Part shown: in pieces, positions 1 through 8,751 of the stretch
Numbering within the stretch: position 1 is the stretch's first letter
Layout: the number at the start of each line of letters is the position of its first letter
Source: a bacterium
Lineage (GTDB): Bacteria; Bacillota; Negativicutes; Acidaminococcales; Acidaminococcaceae
Direction of reading: 5' to 3'
Length of the DNA: 17,608 nt
NCBI GenBank assembly: GCA_004562175.1
Contig: SFRS01000003.1
Coordinates: 1 to 17,608 of the forward strand
Notes under the pieces: generated by a model
The model's input: the letters and a program-made list of their open reading frames with translations, nothing else
The model's database searches: none
What the model was told of the DNA's origin: nothing
Program-made: the position numbers and the translations under genes

Positions 1-2800
1 CCAGCATCTTTAGCACCATGGGATCATCGTGGCCCAGAATATCCAGCTTGACCAAGCGGTCATTGATGCTGTGATAATCGTAATGGGTGGTAATGGTGGG
101 CTCATCCGGCTTATCTGCAGGTCGATTCATGGGCGTAATATAGTGTATGTCCATATTGCGCGGCACAACCATGATGCCACCGGGATGCTGGCCTGTAGTA
201 CGCTTGATGCCCGCCAAGCCCTCCACCAGCTCGGCAATCTTGGCCGGATGGGCGTGGCGATTATTTTCTTCGTAATATTTTTTGATATAACCCACGGCAG
301 TTTTATTGGCTACCGTGGCAATGGTTCCCGCACGGCACACATTGTCGCGACCGAATAGCTCCTCTGTGTACTTGTGCGCCACTTCCTGGTCGGACAGGGG
401 ATACGGACTGGGGTCATCCGGGTCATGTCCACCAGAAAAGTTTAAATCAATATCAGGTACCTTGTCGCCGTGGAAGCCCAAGAAAACGGCAAAAGGAATA
501 TCATGCCCGTCCCGCACCATGGGTGCTCCGCATTCAGGACAGGCCTTCGGCGGCAAGTCAAAACCTGAATCCACCTCATTGTGCACAAAAAACTCGCTGT
601 GGCGGCATTCTGGACAACGATAGTGGGGCTTCAAGGCGTTCACCTCAGTGATATCCAGCATGGTGGCCACAAAAGAGGAACCAACGCTGCCACGAGAGCC
701 AACCAAATAGCCACGGTCCAATGAGTGCTTAACCAGCTTGTGGGCGATATAATACAGCACAGAGAAGCCATTGCCGATAATAGCGTCCAGCTCCATTTTC
801 AGCCGGTCCTCGACAATTTGGGGCAGGGTATCCCCATACCAAGCATGGGCCTTGGCATAGGAAAGATTTTTCACCGCAGCCTCGGCACCAGGAATAGCAG
901 GTGAATAAAGCTGGTCCCTGTCGGGCACAGGCTTAATGCGCTCCACCATATCCGCTATTTTATTTGTATTGGTGACAACTACCTCATAAGCAACTTCCTC
1001 GCCTAAATAGGCAAATTCCTCCAGCATTTCTTCCGTCGTGTGCAGGTACAGGGGCGGCTGGAGCTCAGCATCCTTGTAATTTTGGGCAGCCTGCAAAATG
1101 GTCCTCAGCTTGGCATCCTCTGGGTTAAGAAAATGGACATCACAGGTAGCCACTACCAGCTTGCCCAACCGCTTGCCTAGCTCGTAAATTTTGCGGTTGT
1201 GCTCCTTCAGGTCCTCGGTGGTACAGAAGCCCTCCCGCACCAAAAACATATTATTGCCCGTGGGCTGGATTTCTAGATAATCATAAAAGCCCGCAATCTC
1301 CTCCAGCTCTGCATCGCTAGCACCGCTGCGTACAGCCTGGTAAAGCTCGCCTGCCTCGCAGGCTGACCCGATAATGAGCCCCTCCCGGTATTGGGAAATA
1401 ATCTCCCTAGGCAGCAGAGGGCGTTTATTAAAATGCCGCAAATGGCTGATGGTAACCAGCTTATATAAATTGCGCAGACCGATTTCATCCTTGGCCAGCA
1501 AAATGATGTGGTGACTGCGGATCTTAGGCGTGCGGCTTTTCTTCAGAGTATCTGTTGGCTCCTGGTCCATATCAGCACCCTTCAAGGTTCTGTCGCTGAT
1601 CAAATAGCCCTCCATACCAAAAATCAGCTTCAAATCACTGCCCTCGGCAGCATCATAGCAGAAGGGAAAGGCCTGCACCACGCCGTGGTCCGTAATGGCC
1701 AAGGCCTTGTGTCCCCATTTGATGGCCTGCTTCACCAAGCCCTCCATGGGGGTGAGGCCGTCCATCTTGCTCATTTTGGTGTGGCAATGCAGCTCCACTC
1801 TTTTTCTTGCGGCGTTGTCCACACGGGGCTTTTCTTCCTTCTCCAGCTTCATCAGTCCTGTGACCTGCATGCTGAATTCGTCCATCATAAACTTGTCTCG
1901 GGACACGTTGCCCTGCACCCTGAGCATGGTACCCAGCTTGAGCTTATCCTTGAGCTCGTTGCAGGCCTTATGGGTGGCGGTCAAATTCTCCTTATCGCCC
2001 TTGAACATGATTTTCAAGGTCATGCCATTGGTTTCATCGCAGATGTTGAAGGACAAAATCACAAAGCCCATCCTAGTTTCATGCTCCACAAAGGTTTGCA
2101 GTCCCCCATCCTTGTCCAAGGTTTTGACGACCTTGCCCTCGATGACAACTTTATCCTCATCTTCAATTATAGAATCAATTTTGCGCACTTGCCCTTTAAT
2201 GGCGCGTCCCCACAAAAGTCCTGTGTCTTTCTTTTGTCCGTACAGAGCTTCATAGGCCTGCATATATGCCAACTCGTCCGCACTAGGCTCACTCGGCTCC
2301 GGTGGCAGAGATGGGTCTGAATAACCGCCATAAGACTCCAGCTGCAGCCTTTCCTTAGCCTTGAGCACAGCTTCTCCTTCGGACATCTCGCAGGTAGGGC
2401 TGGGTCGCTCCGTTTGCCCAATCTCCATGTCTACAGGCTCCGGCGGCAAGGGTAGCTCCTCCGGCACAGGCTCACCCGTGCAATCCGTGATCTCAACCTC
2501 TGGCTCCAAATCTCCACGAGGCAGGGAACACTTGCTGCCATCACCATCACAGAGCATATCCACCTGCTGTAAAGAAAAGGCAGCGGCCAATTTTGCAGCC
2601 GCTGCCTGGATGATACCTTGGGTCAGATGGGCAGCGCAGGTAAAATGCACCTCCCACTGACGGGTAGTTTCATCAACACAAATCTGGTTGATATGCATTA
2701 AACGCAGCTGCAAAAGCTCACTTTCGGTAAATGACTGAGCAGACAAAAAAGCAAAGAACTTTTCCTCATCGGGCATAATGCAATATTTAGTTTGCATCAT
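1..2800 (-). CDS. polC: DNA polymerase III alpha subunit, PolC type, exonuclease-less (3' end cut by window edge)
   Basis: This is the replicative DNA polymerase of low-GC Gram-positive lineages; 933 codons are visible and the C-terminus lies off the left edge. The reading frame starts at an ATG preceded by AAAGGA (a second ATG follows at 2797). Seen in order: an N-terminal region with an acidic, proline-rich linker, an OB-fold-like segment (about 195-320), a PHP domain starting with HCHT at 338-341 and TDHG at 370-373, then a zinc-binding CPEC...CPEC pair, the catalytic DID at 783-785, the TTGQHPGG motif, and the third catalytic Asp in KLDILG (D920). Oddities: the DEDD exonuclease normally inserted in PHP (VFDVETTG...AHNASFD motifs) is absent, with only about 35 residues between GMEGYLI and HHIILLAK. 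About 12 extra residues follow the catalytic LNFSG. It lies 49 bases downstream of the mgtC-like gene with no terminator between them. Identity is certain; how this cell proofreads is not visible here. Confidence 0.96.
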   Translation of the reverse strand, partial: MMQTKYCIMPDEEKFFAFLSAQSFTESELLQLRLMHINQICVDETTRQWEVHFTCAAHLTQGIIQAAAAKLAAAFSLQQVDMLCDGDGSKCSLPRGDLEPEVEITDCTGEPVPEELPLPPEPVDMEIGQTERPSPTCEMSEGEAVLKAKERLQLESYGGYSDPSLPPEPSEPSADELAYMQAYEALYGQKKDTGLLWGRAIKGQVRKIDSIIEDEDKVVIEGKVVKTLDKDGGLQTFVEHETRMGFVILSFNICDETNGMTLKIMFKGDKENLTATHKACNELKDKLKLGTMLRVQGNVSRDKFMMDEFSMQVTGLMKLEKEEKPRVDNAARKRVELHCHTKMSKMDGLTPMEGLVKQAIKWGHKALAITDHGVVQAFPFCYDAAEGSDLKLIFGMEGYLISDRTLKGADMDQEPTDTLKKSRTPKIRSHHIILLAKDEIGLRNLYKLVTISHLRHFNKRPLLPREIISQYREGLIIGSACEAGELYQAVRSGASDAELEEIAGFYDYLEIQPTGNNMFLVREGFCTTEDLKEHNRKIYELGKRLGKLVVATCDVHFLNPEDAKLRTILQAAQNYKDAELQPPLYLHTTEEMLEEFAYLGEEVAYEVVVTNTNKIADMVERIKPVPDRDQLYSPAIPGAEAAVKNLSYAKAHAWYGDTLPQIVEDRLKMELDAIIGNGFSVLYYIAHKLVKHSLDRGYLVGSRGSVGSSFVATMLDITEVNALKPHYRCPECRHSEFFVHNEVDSGFDLPPKACPECGAPMVRDGHDIPFAVFLGFHGDKVPDIDLNFSGGHDPDDPSPYPLSDQEVAHKYTEELFGRDNVCRAGTIATVANKTAVGYIKKYYEENNRHAHPAKIAELVEGLAGIKRTTGQHPGGIMVVPRNMDIHYITPMNRPADKPDEPTITTHYDYHSINDRLVKLDILGHDDPMVLKML

Positions 2801-2849
2801 GTTATCCTTTCATTACATATACATCTAAATATTATAGATGGCAAAACCC

Positions 2850-3581
2850 TTAGTATTTGGAGTTTTCGACGCTGACGACGCCCTCAATACTTTGTAGGCC
2901 ACGAATATAATCCGCACCCTCCACGTTTTTGCCGATTTTTAAATACAAATCAATAACTAAGCTATTTTTATCCTTATTCTTTTTCACATTCAAGGATTTC
3001 ACCTGAATACCGATGGATGTCAAATAGCCGGTAACATCTGTGATTGCACCATTGCGATTGCCGGTGGTGATGCGTACAAAGCGCCTGTCACTGCGACTGG
3101 TGGCCGCAAAGCGCTTCTCCCAGGTGTGGAAGGTCACCAAGGTAATCATGGTAATCACTGTAGCCATAGTGCTCAAAAAGAACATGCCACTGCCCACAGC
3201 AAGACCAATGGCAGAAACCATCCACAGGCTAGCCGCCGTGGTAAGACCACGAATGGTCAAGCCCTCGTGCAAAATGGTGCCGGCACCCAAAAAGCCGATG
3301 CCGCTGACCACCTGTGCCGCGATACGTGCTGAATCGCGACGGGCGCCCAAATCAGTATCATGCATGGCCGTGGCCGGAGCCACGTCATCAAAGCCATACA
3401 TGGAAACTAGCATAAACAGGGCCGAGCCCACGCACACCAAAATATGGGTACGAAAGCCAGCAGGTCTATCGCCGCTGCCCCTCTCGATGCCCACAATGCC
3501 ACCGAGAATCGCAGCCACTACCAGCCGGACAACCATCATGATATCTTTATTCTCCTGTAGCCAAGCCAGGTTGTCCAACAT
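2850..3581 (-). CDS. MgtC/SapB family membrane protein with C-terminal ACT-like domain
   Basis: A 243-residue inner-membrane protein of the MgtC/SapB family. Family members are linked to magnesium limitation and to modulation of membrane ATPases, but the role here is not known. The N-terminal 150 or so residues hold the family hallmarks: VGIERG near residue 30, PAGFRTHILVCVGSALFML at about 41-59, and ARIAAQVVSGIGFLGAGTI at about 84-102, with four or five hydrophobic segments. The C-terminal part (about 165-243) is soluble and alternates strands and helices like the ACT-related tail of MgtC. The start has GAGGTG six bases upstream. The gene sits 15 bases after proS and 49 before polC on the same strand, so it is probably in the same transcript. 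That position is unusual because proS is normally followed directly by polC in Firmicutes. No leader or magnesium-sensing element is visible in the short upstream gap. Confidence 0.9.
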   Translation of the reverse strand: MLDNLAWLQENKDIMMVVRLVVAAILGGIVGIERGSGDRPAGFRTHILVCVGSALFMLVSMYGFDDVAPATAMHDTDLGARRDSARIAAQVVSGIGFLGAGTILHEGLTIRGLTTAASLWMVSAIGLAVGSGMFFLSTMATVITMITLVTFHTWEKRFAATSRSDRRFVRITTGNRNGAITDVTGYLTSIGIQVKSLNVKKNKDKNSLVIDLYLKIGKNVEGADYIRGLQSIEGVVSVENSKY

Positions 3582-3596
3582 TTACAACACCTCGAA

Positions 3597-5306
3597 TTAC
3601 AGCTCCTTCAGCAGCTCCTTAATTGCAGCCACATAATCGCTTGCTAAAGGCAGCATTTTTACTTCGCCATTCTTGCGAATCTTGACCTCCAGCTCGCCGG
3701 TTTGCAGGGTCTTGGGACCTACAACCACGCGCAGCGGGTAGCCAATCAAATCTGCATCCTTAAATTTCACACCAGGACGCTCCTTGCGGTCGTCGATGAC
3801 CACTTCCAGTCCTGCATCCAACAGCTGATTATAAATTTCTTCTGCCTTGGCAGTGCTTTCAGCGTCCTTCACATTTACGGGTACCACCAGTACTTGGTAG
3901 GGAGCAATAGCAGCTGGCCAAATCATGCCGTCCTTGTCATTGTTTTGCTCCACGGCTGCAGCCATGGTACGACCCACGCCAATGCCATAGCAGCCCATAA
4001 CCATGGGTTGCTCCTTGCCATTTTCGTCCAAGAAGGTAGCCTTCATAGCTTGGCTGTATTTAGTGAACAGCTTGAAGACTTGGCCAACCTCGATACCACG
4101 AGCCTTCTTTACAGGTGCGCCACAGTGGGGGCAGGGATCGCCCTCAGCCATCAGGCGAATGTCAGCCACATAGGTGGGAGTGAAATCACGACCGGGGTTT
4201 ACGTTTACCAGATGGTAGCCTTCTTCGTTAGCACCGCAGCAAATGTTGTGCATCTTCATGACGCTTTGGTCTACAACGATGATAACCTTTTTTTGGTCCA
4301 GACCCACAGGTCCCATGTAACCGCCCACAGTGCCAGCTTGAGCCAGCATTTCGGGCTCTGCCATTTCCACTTCGTTTACGCCTACGGTGTTGACAACTTT
4401 AATCTCGTTTACTTCGTGGTCACCGCGTACAAAACACAGGATGAGACCCTTTTCGCTTTGGAAGGCCACTGCCTTCATAGATTTTTCTACGGGTAGCTTC
4501 AGATATTTGCACACATCCTCGATGGTTTTGCAGTTGGGAGTGGAAACCTTTTCCACAGCCAAAGCTTCTTCATCGGCTGCTTCAATCAGGTGCAGCTCGG
4601 CCTTTTCGATGTCGGCTGCGTAATCACATTCAGAGCAGTAGACAATTTCTGCTTCACCGCTTTCAGCCAGTACCATGAATTCATGGCTGCCGTTGCCGCC
4701 GATAGCGCCACTATCAGCCTCAACAGGGCGATAGGTTAAGCCACAGCGATCAAAAATACGGCTGTAAGCATCATACATTTCTTCGTAAGATTTATCAAGG
4801 CCTGCTTCATCGCGGTCGAAGGAGTAAGCGTCCTTCATGATGAAGTCACGGCTGCGCATGAGGCCAAAACGGGGACGACGCTCGTCGCGGAATTTATCCT
4901 GAATTTGGTACAAATTCAAGGGCAGCTGGCGATAGGAGCGCACATCGGCCTTCACCACGGTGGTTACCATTTCCTCATGGGTGGGGCCCAGACAATATTC
5001 ATGGCCATGGCGATCCTTCAGGCGGATCATTTCTGCGCCATAAGCGCCCCAACGGCCGCTCTCCTGCCAGATTTCTGCAGGCTGCAGAATGGGCATCATG
5101 ATTTCTTGGGCACCCTTGCGATCCATTTCCTCGCGAATAATATTTTCAATCTTTTTGATGACACGCCAAGCCAAGGGCAGCAAAGTGTACATGCCATTGG
5201 TAGATTTGCGCATAAAGCCAGCGCGCAGCAGCAGCTGATGGCTGGGAATTTCCGCCTCGGACGGAACCTCGCGCAGGGTGGGTGCATACATTTTAGAAAC
5301 TCTCAT
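3597..5306 (-). CDS. proS: Prolyl-tRNA synthetase (bacterial type with insertion domain)
   Basis: This 569-residue class II aminoacyl-tRNA synthetase charges tRNA-Pro in the cytoplasm. Seen in order: the conserved N-terminus ([22 protein letters not shown]), motif 1 region, GPTHEEM near 110, motif 2 ([25 protein letters not shown], around 140-165), a CSECDYAA segment, an INS editing-type insertion (about 225-400, with [12 protein letters not shown]), a CPHCG pair, motif 3 (GCYGIGVGR), and the C-terminal anticodon-binding domain. Length matches bacterial ProRS with the INS domain. The ATG overlaps the ispG stop codon by one base (TAATG), so translation is probably coupled; GGAAGG lies about ten bases upstream. 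One oddity is FKLFTKYS where the family usually has FKLGTKYS (Gly to Phe). The gene belongs to the uppS-to-polC cluster. Confidence 0.97.
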   Translation of the reverse strand: MRVSKMYAPTLREVPSEAEIPSHQLLLRAGFMRKSTNGMYTLLPLAWRVIKKIENIIREEMDRKGAQEIMMPILQPAEIWQESGRWGAYGAEMIRLKDRHGHEYCLGPTHEEMVTTVVKADVRSYRQLPLNLYQIQDKFRDERRPRFGLMRSRDFIMKDAYSFDRDEAGLDKSYEEMYDAYSRIFDRCGLTYRPVEADSGAIGGNGSHEFMVLAESGEAEIVYCSECDYAADIEKAELHLIEAADEEALAVEKVSTPNCKTIEDVCKYLKLPVEKSMKAVAFQSEKGLILCFVRGDHEVNEIKVVNTVGVNEVEMAEPEMLAQAGTVGGYMGPVGLDQKKVIIVVDQSVMKMHNICCGANEEGYHLVNVNPGRDFTPTYVADIRLMAEGDPCPHCGAPVKKARGIEVGQVFKLFTKYSQAMKATFLDENGKEQPMVMGCYGIGVGRTMAAAVEQNNDKDGMIWPAAIAPYQVLVVPVNVKDAESTAKAEEIYNQLLDAGLEVVIDDRKERPGVKFKDADLIGYPLRVVVGPKTLQTGELEVKIRKNGEVKMLPLASDYVAAIKELLKEL

Positions 5307-6382
5307 TAATGGGATACCTTCCTCTCCAGTAAAATTTTATCTATTTCAGCAAAAAGCTCGTTGATAAGTTGCTCCTCCGGCACCTTACGCAGCACCTGAC
5401 CCTTGCGGAAAATCAGGCCCTCGCCAATGCCACCGGCCAAGCCCACATCGGCCTCCCTGGCCTCGCCGGGACCGTTGACCACGCAGCCCATAACAGCCAC
5501 AGTGATGGGCTCAGTGATGCCCTCCAAGCGGCGCTCAACCTCTAAAGCCAGCTTTTCCAAATTGATGCGGGTGCGTCCGCAGGTGGGACAGCTAATCAGT
5601 GTGGGACCATGCTCACGCAGGCCCAGAGCCTTCAAAATATCGTAGGCTACCTTCACCTCGTTCACTGGGTCACCTGTTAAAGAAACGCGAATAGTGTCGC
5701 CAATGCCCTCGGCCAAAAGAGTGCCGATGCCCACAGCGGATTTGATGATGCCGCTGTTCACGGTACCTGCCTCGGTGATGCCCACATGCAAGGGATAATC
5801 ACATTGGCTGGCCAGCAATCTGTAGGCCGCCAAAGTCAAAGGCACATCGTGGGCCTTTAAGGACACCTTGATATTGCGGTAATCCATGTCCTCTAAAATA
5901 CGAATATGACGCCAAGCTGCCTCCACCAGAGCCTCCGCGGTGGGATGCCCGTATTTTTCCAGCAAATCCTTAGGCAAGGAGCCGGCATTAACACCAATGC
6001 GAATGGGGATGTTGCGCACGCGAGCAGCCTCCACCACCGCACGCACCCTGTCCTCACCACCAATATTACCCGGATTCAGGCGCAAGCCATCCACCCCGGC
6101 CTCAATGGCGGCCAAGGCCAGCCTGTAATCAAAATGAATATCTGCAATCACGGGAATGGGGCTCTCCTTGCAAATAGTCTTGAGCCCCTCGGCTGCTGCC
6201 ATATCAGGCACAGCGCAGCGAATAATATCACAGCCCGCATCGGCCAGACGCTTGATCTGGTCTAATGTAGCTGCTGCATCATCAGTATGGGTATTGGTCA
6301 TGGACTGCACAGCAACAGGAGCATCGCCCCCGATAAGCACACCGCCCTCATTTAATTGACGTGTTTTTCTTCGTGTGAACAC
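5306..6382 (-). CDS. ispG: 4-hydroxy-3-methylbut-2-en-1-yl diphosphate synthase (HMB-PP synthase)
   Basis: This is the penultimate MEP-pathway enzyme. It reductively converts methylerythritol cyclodiphosphate to HMB-PP using a [4Fe-4S] cluster and external electrons. With the start chosen here it has 358 residues. The TIM-barrel part begins TRRKTR...VAVQSMTNT. The cluster ligands are visible as SCPTCG (C265, C268) and GCVVNGPGE (C300, with E307), matching the spacing of the E. coli enzyme (270, 273, 305, 312). The open frame extends to a GTG at 6391, but AGAGG overlaps that codon and lies eight bases before the GTG at 6382, which also gives the typical N-terminus, so 6382 is preferred. The gene lies 12 bases after rseP and its stop overlaps the proS start. 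The ferredoxin encoded at 10579-10743 is a plausible electron donor, by inference. Confidence 0.96.
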   Translation of the reverse strand: MFTRRKTRQLNEGGVLIGGDAPVAVQSMTNTHTDDAAATLDQIKRLADAGCDIIRCAVPDMAAAEGLKTICKESPIPVIADIHFDYRLALAAIEAGVDGLRLNPGNIGGEDRVRAVVEAARVRNIPIRIGVNAGSLPKDLLEKYGHPTAEALVEAAWRHIRILEDMDYRNIKVSLKAHDVPLTLAAYRLLASQCDYPLHVGITEAGTVNSGIIKSAVGIGTLLAEGIGDTIRVSLTGDPVNEVKVAYDILKALGLREHGPTLISCPTCGRTRINLEKLALEVERRLEGITEPITVAVMGCVVNGPGEAREADVGLAGGIGEGLIFRKGQVLRKVPEEQLINELFAEIDKILLERKVSH

Positions 6383-6394
6383 AAGCTTCACCTC

Positions 6395-7411
6395 TTAACG
6401 TGTTATATCCTTAACAGTGGAAAAAATGGTCAAAGCCAAAATCAAGGCCACCCCCACCATTTGAATATTGTTCATAGCCTTGCTGCCCAAGGGCTTGCCT
6501 CTGAGCCCCTCCAGGCACAACAAAACAAAATGCCCTCCATCCAAAGCCGGTAAGGGTAGTAGATTGATTACACCCAAATTGATGCTCAAAAAGGCCACGA
6601 AATTCATTAGAGGCAACAGGCCCTTTTCCGCCACCTGCCCCGCCATTTGGGCCACGCCCAGGGGCCCGGAAACCTCCGCCGGAGCCCTGCCGGTTATAAT
6701 CTTAGCCAAGCCATCAATCATGGCCGTAATAACAAATTTGGTATAGCTAACGCCCTCTTTAAGAGAGGCAGCCAAGCTCATCTCCACCTTTTCAAATTTG
6801 GGAGTGATACCAATCAAGGGTCGCTTGGCTTCCTGGTCATACTCAGGCTGCAGCGTATATTGCTTGACCTTGCCCTGACGCTCCGCCTCCAGTTTTACCT
6901 CCTTGGAACCGTTGGCACGCAGAGTAACAACTATTTCCTTCCAATCCTGCATGGGCTTGCCATTGATGCTGAGGATTTTGTCACCCTCTCTGAGGCCGGC
7001 CTTGTCCGCAGCCATGCCCAGCATCACATTGCCTAGCACGGGCTCGTTAACCAGTCTGTCCATGCCTTGGAAGAAGAAGATGCCAGTAAACAAAAAGATT
7101 GGCAGAATAAAATTCATCAAGGAGCCGGCTAAAATCACCAGCATCCTTCTGGGAATAGATTTTGATTTAAAGGAGTCCGGGGTTACCGGATCATCGGGGT
7201 CCATGCCCGCGATTTTATTATAGCCACCAAGAGGAATGGCACGCAAACTGTACAGCGTGTCCCCATCCTTTTGCTGGTAAAGCTTGGGCCCAAAGCCGAT
7301 GGCAAACTCGTCCACACGCATGCCGGTGAGCTTGGCAGTGATAAAATGACCAAACTCATGGACGGTGACTAGGATACCAAAGACTAAGATAGCCGCTAGT
7401 ATAGTAAGCAT
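6395..7411 (-). CDS. rseP: RseP/RasP-type site-2 intramembrane zinc metalloprotease
   Basis: This 338-residue membrane protease cleaves substrates within the membrane, classically anti-sigma factors and leftover signal peptides. Its substrate here is unknown. Visible features are an N-terminal membrane helix with the zinc motif HEFGH (H18, E19, H22), EFAIGFGPKL and PLGGYNKIAGMDP, a second hydrophobic segment, a central PDZ domain (about 105-195, containing LREGDKILSINGKP), and the second catalytic motif PALDGGH (D291) near the C-terminal helices. An in-frame ATG exists at 7480 and would add 23 residues. The ATG at 7411 is preferred because a perfect AGGAGG lies four bases before it and family members start just ahead of HExxH. 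The gene sits between dxr and ispG, as is common in Firmicutes. Confidence 0.94.
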   Translation of the reverse strand: MLTILAAILVFGILVTVHEFGHFITAKLTGMRVDEFAIGFGPKLYQQKDGDTLYSLRAIPLGGYNKIAGMDPDDPVTPDSFKSKSIPRRMLVILAGSLMNFILPIFLFTGIFFFQGMDRLVNEPVLGNVMLGMAADKAGLREGDKILSINGKPMQDWKEIVVTLRANGSKEVKLEAERQGKVKQYTLQPEYDQEAKRPLIGITPKFEKVEMSLAASLKEGVSYTKFVITAMIDGLAKIITGRAPAEVSGPLGVAQMAGQVAEKGLLPLMNFVAFLSINLGVINLLPLPALDGGHFVLLCLEGLRGKPLGSKAMNNIQMVGVALILALTIFSTVKDITR

Positions 7412-7539
7412 AAAACCTCCTAAAGAGATAGCCAATAAAGCACCATATACTTCGTCAGGGCTCCTAGGAGTATTATTCATACGCCGTCGTCGCCCTTCCT
7501 CGTCTCTGGCACTTTCTTGACTATCTGAGAAAACTCAAG

Positions 7540-8691
7540 TTACAAAGAACTTATCAATGCTTGCGCCGCTCTACGAGCAGCTGCGTCTGCCACCTCAATG
7601 TCCTCAATAGTGGGAGTAGCAACACTCCGGTGCTTTTGAGTAACAGTGGCGGTAATATAGGGAATATCTAAATACTTAATCTTGCCCTCTAGGAAAGCGT
7701 TCACAGCCTCCTCATTGGCTGCATTGAAGGCGCAGGGCAGCGTACCGCCGGCCTTGCCGCAGTCAATGGCAATCTTCAGGGAGGGGAAGGCCTCCAAATC
7801 CGGCGCTTCAAAGGTTAAGCTGCCGTATTTTACTAAATCCAATTGGTCGAAGGCATAGGGATAGCGCTCCGGCCAGCTCAGTGCGTACTGAATGGGCAAG
7901 CGCATATCCGGATCGCCCATTTGGGCAATAACGCTTCCGTCACAAAACTCAACCAAGCTGTGCACAATGCTCTGGGGATGCACCACCACAGCAATTTTTT
8001 CGTAGGGCATATTAAAGAGCCAATGGGCTTCGATAACCTCCAGGCCCTTATTGGCCAAGGTGGAGGAATCAAGAGTCACCTTCTTGCCCATACTCCAATT
8101 GGGATGGTTGAGGCACTCAGCCAGCGTCACATTTTCCAGCTCGCTCCGCTTCCTGCCGCGGAATGGTCCGCCTGAAGCAGTGATAATCAAGCGCTTAACT
8201 TCATTTTCCTTGCCCCCGCGCAGGGCTTGGAAAATAGCACTATGCTCGCTGTCCACCGGCGTCAGGCTGACACCCTTGTCCGCCACAGCCTGCATCACAA
8301 TACTGCCCGCCGCCACCAAGGTTTCCTTGTTGGCTAGGGCGATATTTTTACCGCAGTTGATGGCGGCCAAGGTGGGACGCAGTCCTGCATAGCCCACCAT
8401 AGAGGCCAGCACTGTATCTGCCCCCGCGTAGGTAGCAGCAGCCAGCACGCCCTCCTCACCGGCCAGAATCTCAGTCCGACCGTGGTAACGCTTCATGAGC
8501 CTTGCAGCCGCTTCCTTGTCGCTTAACACCGCCAAGTCCGGCTGCAAAGTCCTGATTTGCTCCTCCAAAAGCTCGTCGCTTTTGTGGGCCACCAAGGCTT
8601 TAATTTTTATCTTGTCAGGATTGGCCAGCGCCACCTCCACGGTCTGACGACCGATGGAGCCGGTACTGCCTAAAAGAGCAATATTCTTCAT
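7540..8691 (-). CDS. dxr: 1-deoxy-D-xylulose 5-phosphate reductoisomerase
   Basis: This enzyme catalyses the first committed MEP-pathway step, the rearrangement and NADPH-dependent reduction of DXP to methylerythritol 4-phosphate. It is the target of fosmidomycin. The 383-residue protein matches the usual length. The N-terminal Rossmann motif GSTGSIG is at residues 8-14. Conserved blocks follow: NKETLVAAG (about 121-129), TPVDSEHSAIFQ (metal and substrate site, D and E of the DSEH block), TASGGPF, LNHPNWSMGKKVTLDSSTLANKGLEVIEA, and the C-terminal helical domain with PCAFNAANEEAV. AAGGAG lies six bases before the ATG. The gene is 60 bases downstream of cdsA and 128 bases upstream of the preferred rseP start. 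That 128-base gap holds only the possible longer rseP N-terminus. Confidence 0.97.
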   Translation of the reverse strand: MKNIALLGSTGSIGRQTVEVALANPDKIKIKALVAHKSDELLEEQIRTLQPDLAVLSDKEAAARLMKRYHGRTEILAGEEGVLAAATYAGADTVLASMVGYAGLRPTLAAINCGKNIALANKETLVAAGSIVMQAVADKGVSLTPVDSEHSAIFQALRGGKENEVKRLIITASGGPFRGRKRSELENVTLAECLNHPNWSMGKKVTLDSSTLANKGLEVIEAHWLFNMPYEKIAVVVHPQSIVHSLVEFCDGSVIAQMGDPDMRLPIQYALSWPERYPYAFDQLDLVKYGSLTFEAPDLEAFPSLKIAIDCGKAGGTLPCAFNAANEEAVNAFLEGKIKYLDIPYITATVTQKHRSVATPTIEDIEVADAAARRAAQALISSL

Positions 8692-8751
8692 GCTTTACTC
8701 CTTACCAATGACACAAAACACCAATGCTACAAAATAGCAACGCTAGATAGC

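Noticed and set aside
1508..2320. Long plus-strand open frame opposite polC
   Set aside because: It mirrors codons of the strongly supported polC frame, has no recognisable domain, and has no ribosome-binding site. The same applies to plus-strand frames at 3702-4496, 10869-11699 and 11525-12337 opposite proS, frr and pyrH.
7412..7480. Longer RseP N-terminus from the ATG at 7480
   Set aside because: Its purine-rich region is 12 or more bases away, whereas a perfect AGGAGG precedes the ATG at 7411, where the family normally starts. Left as an alternative only.
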